From positions 7,812,001 through 7,876,000 of the forward strand of contig OY292280.1 in NCBI GenBank assembly GCA_958496175.1: a DNA stretch of 64,000 nt, read 5' to 3'. Position 1 is the stretch's first letter; every line of letters starts with the position of its first letter. Both the position numbers and the translations under genes were made by a program. The notes below the pieces were generated by a model. The model was not told the DNA's origin, did not search any database, and was given only the letters and a program-made list of their open reading frames with translations. The stretch comes from Sisyra terminalis. Lineage: Eukaryota > Arthropoda > Insecta > Neuroptera > Sisyridae. Positions 33,690 through 46,400 of this stretch are shown here, piece by piece.

Positions 33690-34508
33690 AAGTTTTCTAA
33701 ATAAAGTTTACTTTTTTATGGGAAAAACACTTGTGAAAAACTGTGATGTATAATTATTAATGAAAGAAAACTCCAAAACATTTTCGAAATGAAAAATATA
33801 CTTAGGTAACATTTATTGTCACATTATTGAATTGTTTAATTTTTATGTTCTGTTTTTTTTTTATATTTGATAATACATATTTGAAAATAACCGTCGCTTA
33901 TTCATTTCTGGCATATGTCAAAATTTACGTACAAATTGCATTCGAGTGAACAATACGTACAGGAATAATCACGAAACCATTTGAAACAGTTCTCAAATTT
34001 TGACGTTCCTGATCCAAGCTTCTACCAAAATTTCTAAAAAATGGTGGCCTACTCGAAAAAATCAGTCAAATACTACAAGACGGTTCCCGTGTCAATTCCG
34101 CGCCATCTATCCCTTCTATGAAAATTTAAGGATCAGCCACAAAATTAATTAAGACCTCATATATTCTTGAAGCAAATTGAAAGCTCTACAAAAAAGGTCT
34201 GTCGCCAAATCAACCTTTTTCTGATAATCGAGCTTTAAACATTGATCTGTTATAAGACTATTGATTTGTTTCCTTGCAATGATCGAATTGATATTCAGAG
34301 CAAAATTTTTGGGTATTCTTGTCGATAATTAAAGGCTCTACAAAAATACAATGGGTAAAATTTCTTTGTTGTATATTGCCACATTGTTCAAATCAATGTT
34401 ACCAAATTGTGTTGTGTTGTATTTTACCGATGTGACAAACTAAAGGTGGTAAAAACTCAGTTTTTTCTTTGAAGGGTTGAAAATCATTACGAGTTAAGAA
34501 ATAGAGTA

Positions 34509-35690
34509 TGTAATGGTTGTGATTTTTCGGTGGTTGAAGTTTACTATTAAGGTCGGCACTATTGAGACTCGGGAGTCTCGAGAATATAGTGCAATAGAAT
34601 TGAAGGGTAGGATGAGAAGATGGGCACCCTTCGAAATGGAACAGTATATACAATGTATCTGGACTCAACTGGACATAACACCCTGCACACATTTAACAAA
34701 CCGAGCTCTATGAAAATCACCCCTTTTGCATCCCCCGACTAGACCAGTGTTTCATAAATGACGCATTTCACAAGTAACTATTGCAACTGTGATTGTCAGC
34801 AAACTGTAATATATTTTATGCAGTTTCGCTCTATTCCCATTGCACCACCACGAGAACGAATGCAACCATCCCCAATCACAATAAAACCCTTAACTCCACA
34901 TAGTCCAACGAAAACCCACCCCTCAGTCTTTCCAGATTGAGTCGGCAACCAAAACTATCACATCTAAATGAACCAAATTTCAAATGGGGGTGAATACGTT
35001 AAAAACAAATGACATCCACGCCCTTGTTGACAATCGGTAAAACAACGCACTACTTTTTATTCCAGCACATCATTCAGTTTAATAGCTTAATTAATATTCA
35101 TAAAGCTTCGCCCCATTCCATCCCCGTTCTCACTCGAGCCATTATCCTCTGATCCTTAACCTCGGCACATATTCTTTCCCGTCATGTGAAAAATAAAATT
35201 TGAAAAAAGGACATTTTTTTTTCAGATACGCCCCCGCGCTTTTCCTGTGCTTTTGGCTGCGTTATCGTTTCCGACTGCAACCCATCGGATTAAAACAATA
35301 GGCATCTTTCTTGTCCTTTTATCAGGATTATTGATATGGTTTTGGGGTTTTGTTTGGAAAATTGCTATGAAATAATCTTGAGCGGTTTATGAATAAATGA
35401 CTTATAAAAAAAAATGAGAAAAACTGATTAGGGAAAATGGAAAAGATCTTATCCGGCTTTTAAAATTCTCTTTTCCGACTTCATTATATATTGACAAAGA
35501 GTAGTTTCGGTTTTGATGAAATTATGTGGCTTTGGTTTAAGGTAAACGGAGTTGAATGCTTATCAATATTTAAACAACGGAAAAATCTTTTTTTCCCTTC
35601 TTATGTTTGTTTTAAATTCTATGAAATATGTATCTATATTTGGACAAATAATCGATCATTTTCATGAATCATTTCTCTGCATTTCTCCCG
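34509..35690. other. No recognised feature
   Basis: Single-copy-looking sequence of moderate GC with short frames (34513-34713, 34758-34940, 34399-34692 minus) that have no recognisable domain. The last of these overlaps the Y tail. Confidence 0.35.
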
Positions 35691-35694
35691 CGAA

Positions 35695-36955
35695 GACATA
35701 ACCCGAATATCGTTAAGAAAATTTAATTCGCTGGGGTCTCAAGAGTTAGCACATTTATAAGGTTAAGTTTGTAAAAATTCCCATTTTAATTTCATGGATT
35801 AGGCAAGTTTTCAGCAGTTTAGAACCACAAGGCTGTATCACAAAATGAGGATTAAACAAATATATTTCAAACTTCTCGATACCCGCTACTTCGTCAGCGT
35901 GACAACAATTTCTGTCTTTCTTATTAAAAAAATATATATTTTTCATCCCTAAAAACTGCCTTTAAAAGCATTACAGCGAACTATACGGTAAACAATAAGC
36001 CATGGGGGTCAAGCTCTTATGGCAGACTTGGTTAAGGGCGTCAAATGCAGATGGCGCGGTCAGCAATATTTCAAGTTTTAAGGGACTTTTAGCAAGGGTA
36101 AAGTATAAAGTTGGTAGAACTGTTGAATTTGATAGTTAAGAAATTACGGGGGGGGGGGGTGAAAGTTTTTTGGCTAACTTTAAAATAAAACTGACGCCAC
36201 TAACAAGCAAGTGCCGAATTTGATTATTTGGAATCGCGGTCTTCTTTTCAATATTCATCATGGATAACGTATTTCATGAAATAAAAACCATAAAACGCAG
36301 GAAAAAACCACAAAAAAAAAGTTTATTTAGAAAAATTGGTTCAAGTCCATTTTAGCAAGCCCACAGTCTGGCAACGTTGCATTTTCGACTTTGTTTTTAA
36401 TTTAATTCGCGATTAAATCGGTCCATAATAAAAATTTAGACACAAAAGAGAGAATTATACCAAATTAGAATTAAATCATCAAAAAAATCGCGAATTAAAT
36501 TAAAAACAAAGTCGAAAATGCAACGTTGCCAGATTGTGCGAGTGCTAAAATTTAAATAAAATTTAATGGCATTTTTCTAGACAGTCACAATTCATAGCGA
36601 TAGAAAAGAACGATTTCCAGGATTCAACTGTCATCTCTAAACTAACGGCATTAAGTAAATATACTTTAGCATGTCTGTAATTAACTTTAATTAAATTTTA
36701 CAATGTGAAATAATGTTATATTTTGTATTTCAATTTTAATAAATAAAATTAAATTTTCAATCAAATTTTCGTTAGTATATTTTAAATATTTCAGGAATAA
36801 ATTAAATTTGAATTTGGCGCATAAAATTCTAAAATCGGATAAAAGTAGTTATCGTTATTATCGGCTATGTTACACTAGCGCCCTCACTAAATAACGCCTG
36901 GAAGATAGCCATTTGGAGGAACACAAAATTAACATTGAGCTAGCCTCCCCTGAAT
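35695..36955. repeat. Repeat family X, copy 2
   Basis: Collinear with X copy 1: TTTAATTCGCTGGGGTCTCA near 35723, one 334-type unit border CATGGGGGTCAAGCTC at 36001, a run of 12 G (36148-36159), GGAATCGCGGTCTTCTTTTC near 36231, then PM copy 6 (36338-36550), CTAGACAGTCACAATTCATA near 36577 and the tail GAGCTAGCCTCCCCTG ending near 36953. Frames at 36870-37137 start in this tail. Confidence 0.7.
36338..36550. mobile_element. Palindromic MITE PM, copy 6
   Basis: Left end GGTTCAAGTCCATTTTAGCA; the right end stops at GTGCTAAAA without the last 15 or so bases. The preceding AGTTTATTTAGAAAAATT matches the family Y flank of copies 2, 4, 5 and 9, although this copy lies in family X. The MITE therefore arrived with a bit of Y sequence attached, or by template exchange. 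Confidence 0.75.
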
Positions 36956-38050
36956 TTGGTACGAATATGCTGTGGAAAGGGTTCTTCCTCAAGGTTCTAT
37001 CTCGACAAAGTGAAGGGAAATTACCTTTTAAATTTAATATGAGGGTTATGGAGCACGATAGTAATACAATTTCTTTTATTGGAAGTGATTTTATTGATAA
37101 CCGAAGCAAGCAAGACGTAAGCGCTTATTTGTGTTAAATGGTACTCATTGGCACTCACTTGTCAGTCGTAGTTTTCTCAAATGGCACTTGATACTCCACA
37201 ATAAATTTCTTTCATTTTTACTTTAGAAATCATTGCCTCTAATGAATTATTCGAAAAATGAAATGCCAATTTTTTTTCTGTTGGAAAAATTTTATGAATT
37301 TTTTGTTGGTGGAAATGGTATTGTCGACACATTAGCTATAAGAAAGTTTGTTGTTGTTTTTACAATTTGTTGGTAATTGGTCAGATAAGAGAGTTGGAAG
37401 ATGAAGAAACTGAGTAGTTTCCTTCCTCTTGTCCAATTTTCCTCGTTCGTATTTCCGAGAATATGGAAGCGCTAAGATAGACGAATGTCTCAAGTGCGAT
37501 ATGAGAAGTTTTCCACTCGGTTGCGACAGCAAAAAGTGCTATCAAAGAAAAGTACGAAGTTTGGCAAGTTTTTTCCAACGTAGAGACATGAAAAATTTAT
37601 CCGATTTTTAATAGTCATTAATTCGTTGGTAGATCGCCAAATAATTAAGGAAATGTGTTGATACAAAAGTTAAATCAATTTTCTTGTATTTGGAGCGATT
37701 TTCATCCACGGTTTTTATTTTTAACGAGAGATGTATTGGAGGCATTTCCCTATTTCGGTTCACCGGTTCACGTATTTTCCTCGACTGTCCATTTGTAATT
37801 AATGAACATGTGGTCGGGCGTGGATGAATCGAATCATCAGCCAAGTATATTGTAATATGTAAATTAAAACAAAAAATTCGGAGGACATCCAAATGAGGCG
37901 TCGTAAGTAGTACAAAAAACATGAAAAATAATTGCAAGCCACATTCCATTCGTTAATATGATTTCTTTAAACTATCCACCGTTGCTTAACAACAACCAAG
38001 ATCTTCGCAACTCTAGGGTCAATAAAAATCCGTAAACCAAAATGCAATTA
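36956..38050. other. No recognised feature
   Basis: Single-copy-looking sequence. Overlapping frames at 37332-37611 and the 113-codon minus-strand frame at 37608-37949 lack any recognisable domain. CTCTAGGGTCAATAAAAATC near 38012 is a trace of the SINE-like tail seen near 10020. Confidence 0.35.
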
Positions 38051-38537
38051 TCTATTATTATAAAGAGGAAAGATTTGATTGTTTGTTTGCTTTGAATAGG
38101 CTCCAAAACTACTTGACCGATTTAAAAAATTCTTTCCCTGTTAGAAAGCTTCTCTATTTCCGGTGAACATAGGCTATATTTAAGGTGGATCACCATCAGA
38201 AAAAAAAAATCGATTTTTGTTTTCTCCATAAATGTCTTCTTATAACATTCAAGAATAACGTGTTAAGAGGATTGGAATAGCTGACTAATGTATTTTCACT
38301 GATAAAAATTGAATAAATTGATAATAGCATAAAAAAAAATTCTAAAAAAACTTAAAATGCGTTTTTCTCGAAATTAACTTTTTAAAACTGGGAGACAAGA
38401 TTTCTCAGAAACTATCCGACGGATTGACTTGAAACTGGAGAGTGTTATAGTTCAACACGTCTTCTTGGTACTGAACCTCCGAAATTGCCCAAATCTCCCC
38501 CCCTCAAAGTGGGAGAGGGGGAAAGGTCCAAAAAAAA

Positions 38538-39844
38538 GTAACGTAGGTGTAGGTTATATTTTCTTTTCAAATTTGCTATTTCTAGTGGTATATGAAAATT
38601 TTTAATTTTCTTATTTCTTTTACGAAAGACATAAACATACTTAAAACACTATTTTGTCGACTTGAAAAAGACATATTTAATAAATTGTTACAAAGAATAA
38701 AATAGTGCTATGTAATAATCAATTAATTTTCAAAAAATATTTATAAATATCTAAGAAGAGTATGTCTATTGCGTATACCTACTAGGGTGATTTTTTTTTT
38801 TACTTTTTTTTTTTTGATCCCATCGTGAAATTTTGTTGGAAAACCAAAAAAAAAAAAATTCTCTGAAAGTTTGAGCCCTTAATATTAATTTTAAGTCCTC
38901 GACCAAGACGTGTAAAGATTTCCCATTGAAAATATGATACATGGAAACTCTGATTTTTTATTTTTAAATTTCTATATCTCAGCGGCATTTCATGGGATCG
39001 CTTTTACCAAAGATGGGTTTTTCTCAAAATTAAATGCTCTACAAAAGTACCCATTGCGACAAAGTCGTAACTCACACCGGTGAGGTAGTACGGGCCACTG
39101 AACCTGATTTTTCCATAAAATTCGCGTTTTTTTTTGCATTTATCTCGTAAATAACAAGAGCTACGGAAAAATTATAAATTAAAAAACTTGTAGAGAATTT
39201 GATTTCATACAAAAAAGTTTCTGTAGACCAAATCGCGAAGATCAATATTAAACGAGATATTCAGCCTTGAATTTTATGGAAAAATCAGGTTCAGTGGCCC
39301 GTACTACCTCACCGGTGTGAGTTACGACTTTGTCGCAATGGGCACTTTTGTAGAGCGTTTAATTCTGAGAAAAAACCATCTTCAGTAAAAGCGATCCCAT
39401 TAAATGCCGCTGAGATATAGAAATTTAAAAATAAAAAATCAGAGTTTCCGTGTATTTTCAATGGGAAATCTTTACACGTCTTGGTCGAGGACTTAAAATT
39501 AATATTAAGGGCTCAAAATTTCAGAGATTTTTTTTTTTTGGTTTTTCCAACAAAATTTCACGATGGGACCAATTCAAAATAAAAAAAAAATCTCCCTAGT
39601 AGGTATACGCAATAGACATACTCTTCTTAGATATTTATATATATTTTTTGAAAATTAATTGATTATTATAAAGCACTATTTTATTCTTTGTAACAATTTA
39701 TTAAATATATTTTTTTCAAGTCGACAGAATAGTGTTTTTAAGTATGTTTATGTTTTTCGTAAAAAAAATAAGAAAAATAAAAATTTTCATATACCACTAC
39801 AAATAGCTAATTTGAAAAGAAAATACAATCTATACCTACGTTAC
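38538..39844. repeat. 1.3-kb palindrome extending beyond foldback FB3
   Basis: The Helitron 3'-subterminal sequence occurs once in normal orientation (39599-39844, ending CCTACGTTAC) and once inverted (38538-38782, starting GTAACGTAGG). FB3 lies exactly between them. The flanks of FB3, GTATACCTAC on the left and GTAGGTATAC on the right, are inverted rather than direct repeats, so no target duplication exists. Confidence 0.9.
38783..39598. mobile_element. Foldback element FB3, copy 1 (816 bp)
   Basis: Ends TAGGGTGATTTTTTTTTTTA and ...ATCTCCCTA. Arms contain GATCCCATCGTGAAATTTTG, TTAATATTAATTTTAAGTCC, GCTCTACAAAAGTACCCATT and AACTCACACCGGTGAGGTAG, each with its complement in the other arm. The short loop is near 39170-39250. 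It has no coding capacity. Confidence 0.85.
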
Positions 39845-39868
39845 GCAGACGAAGTCGCGGGTATCTAG

Positions 39869-40497
39869 TGTCTAATATAAAGAACAAATAATATATTTTT
39901 TTAAACTTCTCTACTTGAAAGAGAAAATTGACTCTTTCCTAACAAGTAATAGTAGATTTCTAAGTTTGCAGATTCCCAAGCGATCTCTACATTACCGACA
40001 TTGTTGGGTAGCACAAAAATAACGACAAAATAAGGTTGATTTTTTTTTTGAATCGAATATAAAGAAGAAATCTACAATCGAGTCACACACCAAATATAAA
40101 TATAATAGTGCATAGTGAGTTTATTTTTGGAGCGCGTTTTCCTCGGAAAAATTCGAAATACGAAACACGGAAAATTCTTTTGCAATCGAAACGTTCGAAC
40201 CACTCAATCCGAATCACATCGTTCATGGAAGAGATGGATTGAAAAAACGACAAAGTCATTCTCGTCTTCAGGAAAATTTACGCCTACGTGATTTATAGAA
40301 TTTCGATCAGATCAAACTCATTCCGACCATAAATTAACCAACTTTCCATCCGAATACTTCAACAAACTTATTTCATGGCATGCCATCCCAAAAACCTCCA
40401 TTCCACTCAACAAATGAAAGAATTTTTCCAGTTAAAACAGGCATTTAAATCTTTATAGTTTTCCAAGGCTTTTAATAAGTTTTTTTGAACATTTATA
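39869..40497. other. No recognised feature
   Basis: Single-copy-looking sequence between Helitron H2 and the satellite array. Confidence 0.35.
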
Positions 40498-43400
40498 ACT
40501 AACTCGTATCCAACCATCACTATTTAGCCAGTAAAGTCTTGAAGAATATTTACCGCTATATTTTACATTTGGGAGGCAAAATTTTATAAATATTGATCTC
40601 AATTGATTAATTGGTATGTTCTATAGACAACTAAAGTAAAAATTTGTAAATCATAAATCATCTATTTGTCCTACTTTAACTTAAAATAACTTGTATCAAC
40701 TCATCTTTGTTCAACCAATATAACTTATACGTATATTTTTCACTATATTCAATATTTGGGAGGCAAAATTTAATAAATATTGATTTTAATTGATACATAG
40801 GGATGTTTTGTAGACAACTATAAAAAAAAATTGTAAATCATTAGTCAATCTTCTGTCCTACTTTTGTTTAAAATAACTCCTATTCAACCATGATTGTTCA
40901 GCCAGTAAAATTTAAATAAATATATTTTTCGCTATATTTTACATTTGGGAGGCAAAATTTTATAAATATTGATCTCAATTGATTAATTGGTATGTTCTAT
41001 AGACAACTAAAGTAAAAATTTGTAAATCATAAATCATCTATTTGTCCTACTTTAACTTAAAATAACTAGTATCAACTCATCTTTGTTCAACCAATATAAC
41101 TTATACGTATATTTTTCACTATACTTAAAATTTGAGAAATAAAATGTGAAAAATATTTATTAAAAACGGAAAGAGGGATGTTTTATAGGCAATTGTGACA
41201 AAAATTTTTAGATCCTTAGTCAATCTTTTGTCCTACTTTCGTTTAAAATAAATCTTATCAAACCATCATTGTTCAGCCAGTAAAGTCTATACATAAATAT
41301 TTTTCGCTATATTTTACTTTTTGGAGGCAAAATTTGAAGAATATTGATATTAATTGCTAAATTGGTATGTTTTATAGACAACTAAAATAAAAATTTGTAA
41401 ATCCTAAGTCAATCTTCTGCCCTACTTTTGTTTAAAATATATCCAATCCAACCATCATTGTTCAGCCAGTAAAAATTATATATATTAATATTATTCGCTA
41501 TATTTTACATTTGGGAGGCAAAATTTTATAAATATTGATTTCAATTGATTAATCGGTATGTTCTATAGACAACTAAAGTAAAAATTTGTAAATCATAAAT
41601 CATCCATCTGTCCTATTTTAACTTAAATAACTAGTATAAAATCATCTTTGTTCAGCCAATAGAACTTATACATATATTTTTCTCTATACCTAATATGTGG
41701 GAGGTAAAATGAGAAAAATATGTACTGAAAGCGGTAAAGAGGGATGTTTTATAGGCAATTGTGACAAAAATTTTTAGATCCTTAGTCAATCTTTTGTCCT
41801 ACTTTCGTTTAAAATAAATCGTATCCAACCATCATTGTTCAGCCAGTTAAGTCGATATAAATATATGTTTCGCTATATTTTACATTTGGGAGGCAAAATT
41901 TGATAAAAATTGATTTCAATTGATTAATTGGACTGATTTATAGACAACTAAAATAAAAATTTGTAAATCTTTAGTCAATCTTCTATCCTACTTCAACTTA
42001 AAGTAACTTGTATCAAATCATCTTTGTTCAACCAATAAAACTTATACGTATATTTTTCACTATACTTAATAATTGGGAGGTATAATTTTATAAATAATTG
42101 TTGAAAACGATAAATAGGGATGTTTTATAGGCAACTGTGACAAATATTTATAGATTTATAATCAATCTTCTGTCTTACTTTAATTTAAAGTAACTCGTAT
42201 CCAACCATCATTATTCAGCCAGTAAAGGCAATTTATATAAATATTTTTCGCTATATTTTATATTTTGGAGGTAAATTTTGATAAAAATTGATTTCAATTG
42301 ATTTATGGTATGTTTTATAGACAACTTAAATAAAAATTTTAGATCCTTAGTCAATCTTTTGTCCCACTTTCGTTTAAAATAAATCGTATCCAACCATCAT
42401 TGCTCAGCCAGTAAAGTCTATATATAAATATTTTTCGCTATATTTTACATTTGGGAGGCAAAATTTGATAAATATTGATTTCAGTTGATTAATTGGTCTG
42501 ATTTATAGACAACTAAAATAAAAATTTATAAATCCTTAGTCTATCTTCTATCCTACTCTTACCTAAAATAACTTGTATCAGTTCATCTTTGTTCTCCCAA
42601 TAAAATTTATACGTATATTTTTCACAATACTTAATATTTGGAAGAAAAAATTTTATAAATTATTGTTGAAAAAGATAAAGAGGGATGTTATATAGGCAAC
42701 TGTGACAAATATTAATAGATCTATAATCAATCTTCTGTCTTACTTTAATTTAAAATAACTCGTATCCAACCATCATTGTTCAGCCAGTAAAGGCAATATA
42801 TAAATATTTTTCGCTATATTTTATATTTGGGAGGTAAATTTTGATAAAAATTGATTTCAATTGATTATTTGGTATGTTTTATAGACAACTAAAATAATAA
42901 TATGTAATGCATAGGTCATCCATCTGTCCTACTCTAACTTTAATTAACTTCTATCAATTCATTTTTGTTCACCCAATAAAATTTATTCGTATATTTTTCA
43001 CTATAATTAATATAAGGAACCAAAAATTTTACAAATAATTTTTGAAAACGATAAAAAAGCATGTTTTATAGGCAACTGTGACAAACATTTATAGATCCTT
43101 AGTCAATCTTCTGTCCTACTTTATTTTAAAATAAATCGTATCCAACCATCAATGTTCAGCCAGTATAGTCTATATATAAATATTTTTCGCTATATTTTTT
43201 ATTTGGGTGGTAAAATTTGATGAAAATTGTTTTCACTTGGTTATTTGGTATTTTTTATAGACAACTAAGTTAATAATTTGTTAATCGTTATTCAATCTTT
43301 GGTCCCACCTTAGTTTAAAATAACTCCTATCCAAACGTCATTGTTCAGCCAATAAAGTATATGTATAAATACTTTTCGCTATATTTTGCATTTGAGAGGC

Positions 43401-46400
43401 AAAATTTGATAAATGTTAAATACAATTGAATAATTGGAATGTTTTATAGACAACTTAAATAAAAATTTTTAAATCCTTAGAAAACCGTCTATCCTATTCT
43501 AACTTAAAATAACTTGTATCAAATCATCTTTGTTCACCAAATAAAACTTTTACGCATATTTTTCGCTATATTTTATATTTAGGCGGAAAAATTTGATAAT
43601 AATTGATTTAAAAAAAACCAATTAGTATGTTTTATAAATAACAAAAATAAAAATTTTAAGATCCTTAGTCAATCTTCAGTACTACCTTAGTTTAAAATAA
43701 CTCCTATTCAACCATGATTGTTCAGCCAGTAAAATTTAAATAAATATATTTTTCGCTATATTTTACATTTGGGAGGCAAAATATGATAAATATTGATTTC
43801 AGTTGATTAATTGGTCTGATTTATAGACAACTAAAATAAAAATTTATAAATCCTTAGTCTATCTTCTATCCTACTCTTACCTAAAATAATTTGTATCAGT
43901 TCATCTTTGTTCTCCCAATAAAATTTATACGTATATTTTTCACTATACTTATTATTTGGAAGAAAAAATTTTATAAATTATTGTTGAAAAAGATAAAGAG
44001 GGATGTTATATAGGCAACTGTGACAAATATTTTGGATCTATAATCAATCTTCTGTCTTACTTTAATTTAAAATAACTCGTATCCAACCATCATTGTTCAG
44101 CCAGTAAAGGCAATATATAAATATATTTCGCTATATTTTATATTTGGGAGGTAAATTTTGATAAAAATTGATTTCAATTGATTATTTGGTATGTTTTATA
44201 GACAACTAAAATAATAATATGTAATGCATAGGTCATCCATCTGTCCTACTCTAACTTTAATTAACTTCTATCAATTCATTTTTGTTCACCCAATAAAATT
44301 TATTCGTATATTTTTCACTATAATTAATATAAGGAACCAAAAATTTTACAAATAATTTTTGAAAACGATAAAAAAGCATGTTTTATAGGCAACTGTGACA
44401 AACATTTATAGATCCATAGTCAATCTTCTGTCCTACTTTATTTTAAAATAAATCGTATCCAACCATCACTGTTCAGCCAGTATAGTCTATATATAAATAT
44501 TTTTCGCTATATTTTTTATTTGGGTGGTAAAATTTGATGAAAATTGTTTTCGCTTGGTTATTTGCTATTTTTTATAGACAACTAAAATAAAAATTTGTTA
44601 ATCGTTAGTCAATCTTTGGTCCTACCTTAGTTTAAAATAACTCCTATCCAAACATCATTGTTCAGCCAATAAAGTATATGTATAAATACTTTTCGCTATA
44701 TTTTACATTTGAGAGGCAAGATTTGATAAATGTTAAATACAATTGAATAATTGGTATGTTTTATAGACAACTTAAATAAAAATTTTTAAATCCTTAGAAA
44801 ACCGTCTATCCTATTCTAACTTAAAATAACTTGTATCAAATCATCTTTGTTCACCAAATAAAACTTTTACGCATATTTTTCGCTATATTTTATATTTAGG
44901 CGGAAAAATTTGATAATAATTGAATTAAAAAAAACCAATTAGTATGTTTTATAAATAACAAAAATAAAAATTTTAAGATCCTTAGTCAATCTTCAGTACT
45001 ACCTTAGTTTAAAATAACTCCTGTCAACCATCATTGTTCAGCCATTAAAATCTAAATAAATATATATTTCGCTGTATTTTGCATTTGGGAGGCAAAATTT
45101 GATAAATATTGATTTCAGTTGATTAATTGGTCTGATTTATCGACAACTAAAATAAAAATTTATAAATTATAAATCATCCATCTGTCCTACTTCAACTTAA
45201 AATAACTAGTATCAAATCATCTTTGTTCAACCAATAAATCTTATACGTATATTTTTCACTATACTTAATAATTGGGAGGTCAAATTTTATAAATAATTGC
45301 TAAAAACGATAAATAGGGATGTTTTATAGGTTAATGTGGCAAAATTTTTTAGATGCTTAGTCAGTTTTTTGTCCTACGTTAGTTTAAAATTACTCCTATC
45401 CAACCATCAATGTTCAGCCAGTAAAAACTATATATTAATATTTTCCCCTGTATTTTACATTTGGAAGGTAAAATATGATAAATATTGATTTCAATTGATT
45501 AATTGGTATGTTTTATAGACAACTAAAACAAAACTTTTAGATTCATAGTCAATCTTCTGTCCTAATTTAGTTTAAAATATCTCCAATCCAACCATCATTG
45601 TTCAGCCAGTAAAGTCTCTATATAAATATTTTTCGCTATATTTTACATTTGGGAGGCAAAATTTGAAAAATTTTGATCTCAATTGATTAATTGGAATATT
45701 TTATAGACAACAAAAGTAAAAATTAATAAATCCTAAGTCAACCTTCTATCCTACTCTACTCTAAAGTAACTTGTATCCAATAATCTATGTTCACCCAATA
45801 CAACTTATACGTATATTTTTCACTATACTTTATATTTGGGAAGAAAAATTTAATAAGTAAATATTGAAAACAATAAATACAGATGATAAATAGGCAACTG
45901 TGGCAAAAATTTGTAGATCCTTAGTAAATCTTCTGTCCTACTTTTATTCAAAATAACTCATATCCAACCAACATTGTTCTTCCAGTTAAGTCTATATATA
46001 AATATATTTTTCGTTATATTTTACATTTGGGAGGCAAAATTTGATAAATATTGATTTCAATTGATTAATTCGTCTGATTTATAGACAACTAAAGTAAAAA
46101 TTTGTAAATCTTTAGTCAATCTTCTATCCTACTTCAACTTAAAAAAACTTGTATCAAATCATCTTTGTTCACCGAATAAAACTTATACGTATATTTTCAC
46201 TATACTTAAAATTTGAGAAAAATTTTTTATTAAACAATTGTTGAAAACGGTAGAGAAGGATGTTTTATAGGCAACTGTGATAAAAATTTATATATCCAAA
46301 CTCAATCTTCTGTCCTACTTTCGTTGAAAATAACTCCTATTCAACCATCGTTGTTCAGCCAGTTAAGTCTATATAAATATATTTTTCGCTATATTTTACA

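Larger units (their letters stand above)
31745..34508. repeat. Repeat family Y, expanded copy c
   Basis: It begins ATGGTGGCCGACTC like the inner part of Y copy a, then expands into a six-unit tandem array (31795-33268). An inverted Y segment (33285-33870, with GCTTGGATCAGGAACGTCG) carries PM copy 5, then the same segment follows in direct orientation (33885-34025), then one more 258-bp-type unit and the usual Y tail to 34508. The inverted segments make a foldback around the MITE. Confidence 0.6.
38051..39868 (+). mobile_element. Helitron-like element H2, complete ends, internal palindrome
   Basis: It starts TCTATTATTATAAAGAGGAA after an A and ends with the hairpin CGCAGACGAAGTCGCG (39844-39859; stem with one bulged A and a GAA loop), then GGTATCTAG followed by T. 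TC start, 3' hairpin, CTAG end and an A^T insertion site are the hallmarks of Helitrons. It has no Rep/helicase. Most of the interior (38538-39844) is a palindrome centred on a foldback element (38783-39598). Confidence 0.78.
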
